The translations under genes were made by a program, and so were the position numbers. 64,000 nucleotides of DNA from JAUNQW01 sp043424615 (GTDB lineage Bacteria > Bacillota > Bacilli > Lactobacillales > Carnobacteriaceae_A). The notes beneath the pieces are model-generated. The model saw only the letters and a program-made list of their open reading frames with translations, had not been told where the DNA came from and searched no databases. The DNA lies in assembly GCA_043424615.1 (NCBI GenBank), contig JBHWOX010000018.1, positions 1 through 64,000 on the forward strand, written 5' to 3'. How positions within the stretch are numbered: the first letter of the stretch is position 1; each line of letters begins with the position of its first letter. Positions 61,359 to 64,000 of this stretch are shown piece after piece.

Positions 61359-63023
61359 ATGGCTACAGATATTGAAATTGCACAACAAGCCGAAATGCAG
61401 CCTATCGAAGATATTGCTGCTAAGCTTGACATTACACCTGACCAAATCGAACGTTACGGTGACTACATTGCAAAAGTCGACTACTCTAAAGTTCGCACTG
61501 AGGGCAATGAAGGTAAATTAATTTTAGTAACAGCAATTACTCCAACTCCAGCTGGAGAAGGTAAAACAACCACATCCATTGGTTTAGCTGACGGCTTAAA
61601 CAAAATTGGTAAAAACGCTGCTGTTGCAATCCGCGAACCATCCTTAGGTCCAGTATTTGGTGTTAAAGGTGGAGCTGCTGGTGGGGGATACGCTCAAGTC
61701 GTTCCTATGGAAAACATCAACCTTCACTTTACAGGTGACATTCACGCAATTACAGCTGCCAACAACTTAATCGCAGCAATGTTAGATGCAAGCATCTACC
61801 ATGGTAACCCAACTAATATCGACCCTCGTCGTGTACAATGGAGACGTTGTTTAGATATGAACGACCGTCAATTACGTACGATCATCGACGGTATTGGTAA
61901 ACGTACTAACGGTGTTCCACGTGAAGATGGTTTTGACATTACAGCTGCTTCAGAAGTTATGGCTGTTTTATGTCTAGCTGAAAGTGTTGACGACTTAAAA
62001 GAACGTATTGGTAACATCGTTTTAGGTTACACTTACGACTTTGAACCAGTCACAGCTTCTCAAATCAACTGTGAAGGTGCCGTTGCTGCATTATTAAGAG
62101 ACGCTTTAAAACCTAACTTAGTTCAAACATTAGAAGGAACTCCAGTCTTTGTTCACGGTGGACCATTCGCGAACATTGCTCACGGAACTAACTCTACTAT
62201 TGCAACTAAAATGGCTTTAAACAATGCGGACTACACCATCACTGAAGCTGGATTCGGTGCTGACTTAGGAGCAGAGAAATACATTGACATCGTTTCTCGT
62301 AAAGCTGGATGGCAACCAGATGCTGTTGTTATCGTAGCCACTATCCGCGCGCTTAAAATGCACGGTGGAAAAGCATTGGATGAATTAAAAGATGAAGATA
62401 TCGATGCTCTTAAAGCTGGTGTCCCTAACTTAATGCGTCATATCGAAAACATGCAAGACACATTTGGTATGAATGTAGTTGTTGCTATTAACGAATTCCC
62501 TACAGATACTCAAGCAGAAATCGATGCTTTAGCTGAAGAAGTTGCAGAACGTGGAGTTAACGTTGTCGCTGCTTCTCACTTCTCTAACGGTGGAGACGGA
62601 GCAACTGATTTAGCAGAAGAAGTCGTACGCTTATGTGAAGAACCAAGTGAAATTAAATTTGCTTATGACTTAGATGCTTCATTAGAAGAAAAAGTTGAAG
62701 CTATCGTTAAAAATGTTTACCGCGGTGACGGAGTAGAATTCTCTAGCAAAGCCCGTAAAAACTTAAAACGATTTGAAGAACAAGGCTTCGGAGACTTACC
62801 AGTTTGTGTGGCTAAAACACAAATGTCATTCACTGATGACGCTTCTCGTAAAGGAGCTCCTGAAGGATTCGAAATTGAAATCACTGACGCAACTATTTCA
62901 GCTGGTGCTGGATTCGTCGTGGTTCAATCTGGAAGCATCATGAAAATGCCAGGACTTGGTAAAACTCCTGCTGCAACTAAAATCGATGTTTCTTCAGACG
63001 GAGAAATTTCAGGATTATTCTAA
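61359..63023 (+). CDS. fhs: Formate--tetrahydrofolate ligase
   Basis: ATP-dependent formylation of THF to 10-formyl-THF. The P-loop TPTPAGEGKTTTSIGL, EPSLGPVFGVKGGAAGGG and the FTGDIHAITAANNL segment are family hallmarks. It encodes 554 aa. AGGAGG precedes ATG 61359. Leucine is written mostly TTA, and Asn/Phe/Tyr often C-ending, which I read as strong-expression codon use. folD follows after a terminator and a separate promoter. Confidence 0.98.
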   Translation: MATDIEIAQQAEMQPIEDIAAKLDITPDQIERYGDYIAKVDYSKVRTEGNEGKLILVTAITPTPAGEGKTTTSIGLADGLNKIGKNAAVAIREPSLGPVFGVKGGAAGGGYAQVVPMENINLHFTGDIHAITAANNLIAAMLDASIYHGNPTNIDPRRVQWRRCLDMNDRQLRTIIDGIGKRTNGVPREDGFDITAASEVMAVLCLAESVDDLKERIGNIVLGYTYDFEPVTASQINCEGAVAALLRDALKPNLVQTLEGTPVFVHGGPFANIAHGTNSTIATKMALNNADYTITEAGFGADLGAEKYIDIVSRKAGWQPDAVVIVATIRALKMHGGKALDELKDEDIDALKAGVPNLMRHIENMQDTFGMNVVVAINEFPTDTQAEIDALAEEVAERGVNVVAASHFSNGGDGATDLAEEVVRLCEEPSEIKFAYDLDASLEEKVEAIVKNVYRGDGVEFSSKARKNLKRFEEQGFGDLPVCVAKTQMSFTDDASRKGAPEGFEIEITDATISAGAGFVVVQSGSIMKMPGLGKTPAATKIDVSSDGEISGLF

Positions 63024-63038
63024 TCAGATCACAAAACG

Positions 63039-63068
63039 AGCTGCCTGCTTTTGCAGGTGGCTTTTTTT
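63039..63068 (+). terminator. fhs terminator
   Basis: A 10-bp stem (63039-63048 with 63053-63062) using two wobble pairs, loop TTTT, then a seven-T run. Confidence 0.9.
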
Positions 63069-63112
63069 GTTTGCCAAGGTTTTTCTTTTTTTATTAATAA
63101 TATTTATCTCAG

Positions 63113-63140
63113 TTGTGAATGCATTCAAAAATGGTATAAT
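63113..63140 (+). promoter_or_regulatory. folD promoter
   Basis: TTGTGA (63113-63118), 16-bp spacer, TATAAT (63135-63140) with TG extension. A small GGCAC/GTGCC hairpin follows in the leader. Confidence 0.7.
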
Positions 63141-63194
63141 TAGAGACGTACGACTAGGCACTGTAGTGGTGCCAATACTATTAGGAGGATTATA

Positions 63195-64000
63195 ATGGCT
63201 AAAATTTTAGATGGTAAAGAAGTAGGTAAAGCACTTAAAGATCGTGTAAGAGAAAGTGCTGAGCAATACCGCGAACAAGGTATCACACCAAAATTAGTAG
63301 TATTACGTGTTGGTGAAGATCCTGCTTCCGTTGCTTATGAAAATGCAGCAATGAAAGTAATGAAAAGTGTATCTATTGATGCAGATAACATCACATTGGC
63401 AGAAGATAGCACGACTGAAGATGTTATTGATGCAATCGAAAAATTAAATAATGATGACTCTGTTCATGGTGTCATTATGATGCAACCATTACCAGAACAA
63501 ATTAGCCGTAGTGAAGTTTCTGAAAAATTAGACCCTCGTAAAGACGTGGATGCTTTAAATCCGGTCAACATGGGTAAATTAGTTGAAGGTAACCCTGATG
63601 CGATGGCACCAAGTACCCCAGCAGCATGTATGGAAATCTTAGACTACTACGACTATGACCTTAAAGGAATGGAAGCTACTGTCATTGGATCCAGCCCGGT
63701 GGTTGGTAAACCTATGTCTATCATGCTATTAAACGCAGGGGCTACCGTAGCCAATACTCACGGTGACACCAAAGACAATACTTTACACACTAAAAAATCT
63801 GAATTAATCGTTTCAGCTACTGGAGCTTTACACCTTGTTGATGAAAGCTACGTTAATGAAGGCGCTATTGTAATCGATGTCGGTTATGGATTCATCGATG
63901 GAAAAGCAACTGGGGACGTTGACTTTGATAAAGTAGAACCTCTTGCAAGTGCTATTACCCCTGTTCCAGGTGGTGTTGGTTCTGTAACAACAGCTGTATT
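63195..64000 (+). CDS. folD: Methylene-THF dehydrogenase/cyclohydrolase FolD, truncated by window end
   Basis: Interconverts methylene-, methenyl- and 10-formyl-THF with NAD(P). About 268 residues are visible, and probably 15-20 are missing beyond the window. GSSPVVGKPMS and the C-terminal TPVPGGVGSVTTA are the NAD(P) and family signatures; PLPEQI fits the folate loop. The canonical YVxxK active-site segment reads Y48-ENAA-M-K54, so the usual lysine position (Y+4) is alanine and the nearest lysine is at Y+6. DVDG is DVDA. This resembles a divergent, anaerobe-type FolD branch as I recall it. AGGAGG precedes ATG 63195. Confidence 0.93.
   Translation, partial: MAKILDGKEVGKALKDRVRESAEQYREQGITPKLVVLRVGEDPASVAYENAAMKVMKSVSIDADNITLAEDSTTEDVIDAIEKLNNDDSVHGVIMMQPLPEQISRSEVSEKLDPRKDVDALNPVNMGKLVEGNPDAMAPSTPAACMEILDYYDYDLKGMEATVIGSSPVVGKPMSIMLLNAGATVANTHGDTKDNTLHTKKSELIVSATGALHLVDESYVNEGAIVIDVGYGFIDGKATGDVDFDKVEPLASAITPVPGGVGSVTTAV

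Noticed and set aside
62956..63195. 79-aa hydrophobic frame spanning the fhs end and folD leader
   Set aside because: It starts inside fhs, crosses the fhs terminator and folD promoter, and its hydrophobicity comes from the T-run.

Overview
The window is a gene-dense, low-GC housekeeping segment of a Gram-positive bacterium. The gene order points to Lactobacillales: polA-mutM-coaE-nrdR-dnaB-dnaI-thrS, spxA-mecA-coiA-pepF-spxH, clpE under a CtsR box, yqeG-yqeH-yhbY-nadD-yqeK-rsfS-yqeM, and a Firmicute dcw cluster ending in divIVA-ileS. An Aerococcaceae-like organism is my best guess, but the genus rests on impression only. I see no IS element, prophage, CRISPR array, tRNA, rRNA or obviously transferred island.

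Layout. 1-9.6 kb: murC, then DNA replication/repair and primosome genes (polA, mutM, coaE, nrdR, dnaB, dnaI) and a nitroreductase. 9.6-17.9 kb: thrS with a T-box leader, an Ohr peroxidase, a DUF975-like membrane protein, a cytoplasmic 5'-nucleotidase, the infC-rpmI-rplT operon with an attenuator leader and a non-AUG infC start, and a lipoate ligase. 17.9-27.2 kb: trpS, then the spxA-mecA-coiA-pepF-spxH stress/competence neighbourhood, a CYTH phosphatase, nadK and mgtE. 27.3-34.5 kb: a GNAT enzyme, RF3, a cation/proton antiporter, ClpE, and HPr without an adjacent enzyme I. 34.6-41.4 kb: ribosome-assembly genes plus nadD, tmcAL, yceD-rpmF and a DUF3397 protein. 41.5-58.4 kb: the division and cell-wall cluster mraZ-rsmH-ftsL-pbp-mraY-murD-murG-divIB-ftsA-ftsZ-sepF-yggT-ylmH-divIVA-ileS; ileS has its own T-box. 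58.5-64 kb: a Nudix hydrolase, a small membrane protein, an AcoX/NAD-kinase-fold protein, and a one-carbon folate group (5-formyl-THF cyclo-ligase, fhs, folD cut by the window end).

How the genes work together. Three members of the Spx proteolysis circuit (Spx, SpxH, MecA) are co-located. MurC, MraY, MurD, MurG, the class B PBP, FtsL, DivIB, FtsA, FtsZ, SepF and DivIVA together cover much of septal peptidoglycan synthesis and divisome assembly. The folate genes interconvert formyl-, methenyl- and methylene-THF.

Regulation that can be read directly: two T-boxes (Thr ACC and Ile ATC specifiers), a CtsR operator at clpE, 10-bp-phased GTGG repeats at mraZ, an infC leader terminator, several near-consensus promoters and over twenty hairpin terminators. 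I found no convincing undescribed multi-gene system. The best leads are small: a FolD lacking the canonical catalytic lysine position, an SpxH lacking the first cysteine of its CxxC, an orphan-looking ptsH, and an unrecognised small basic membrane protein.
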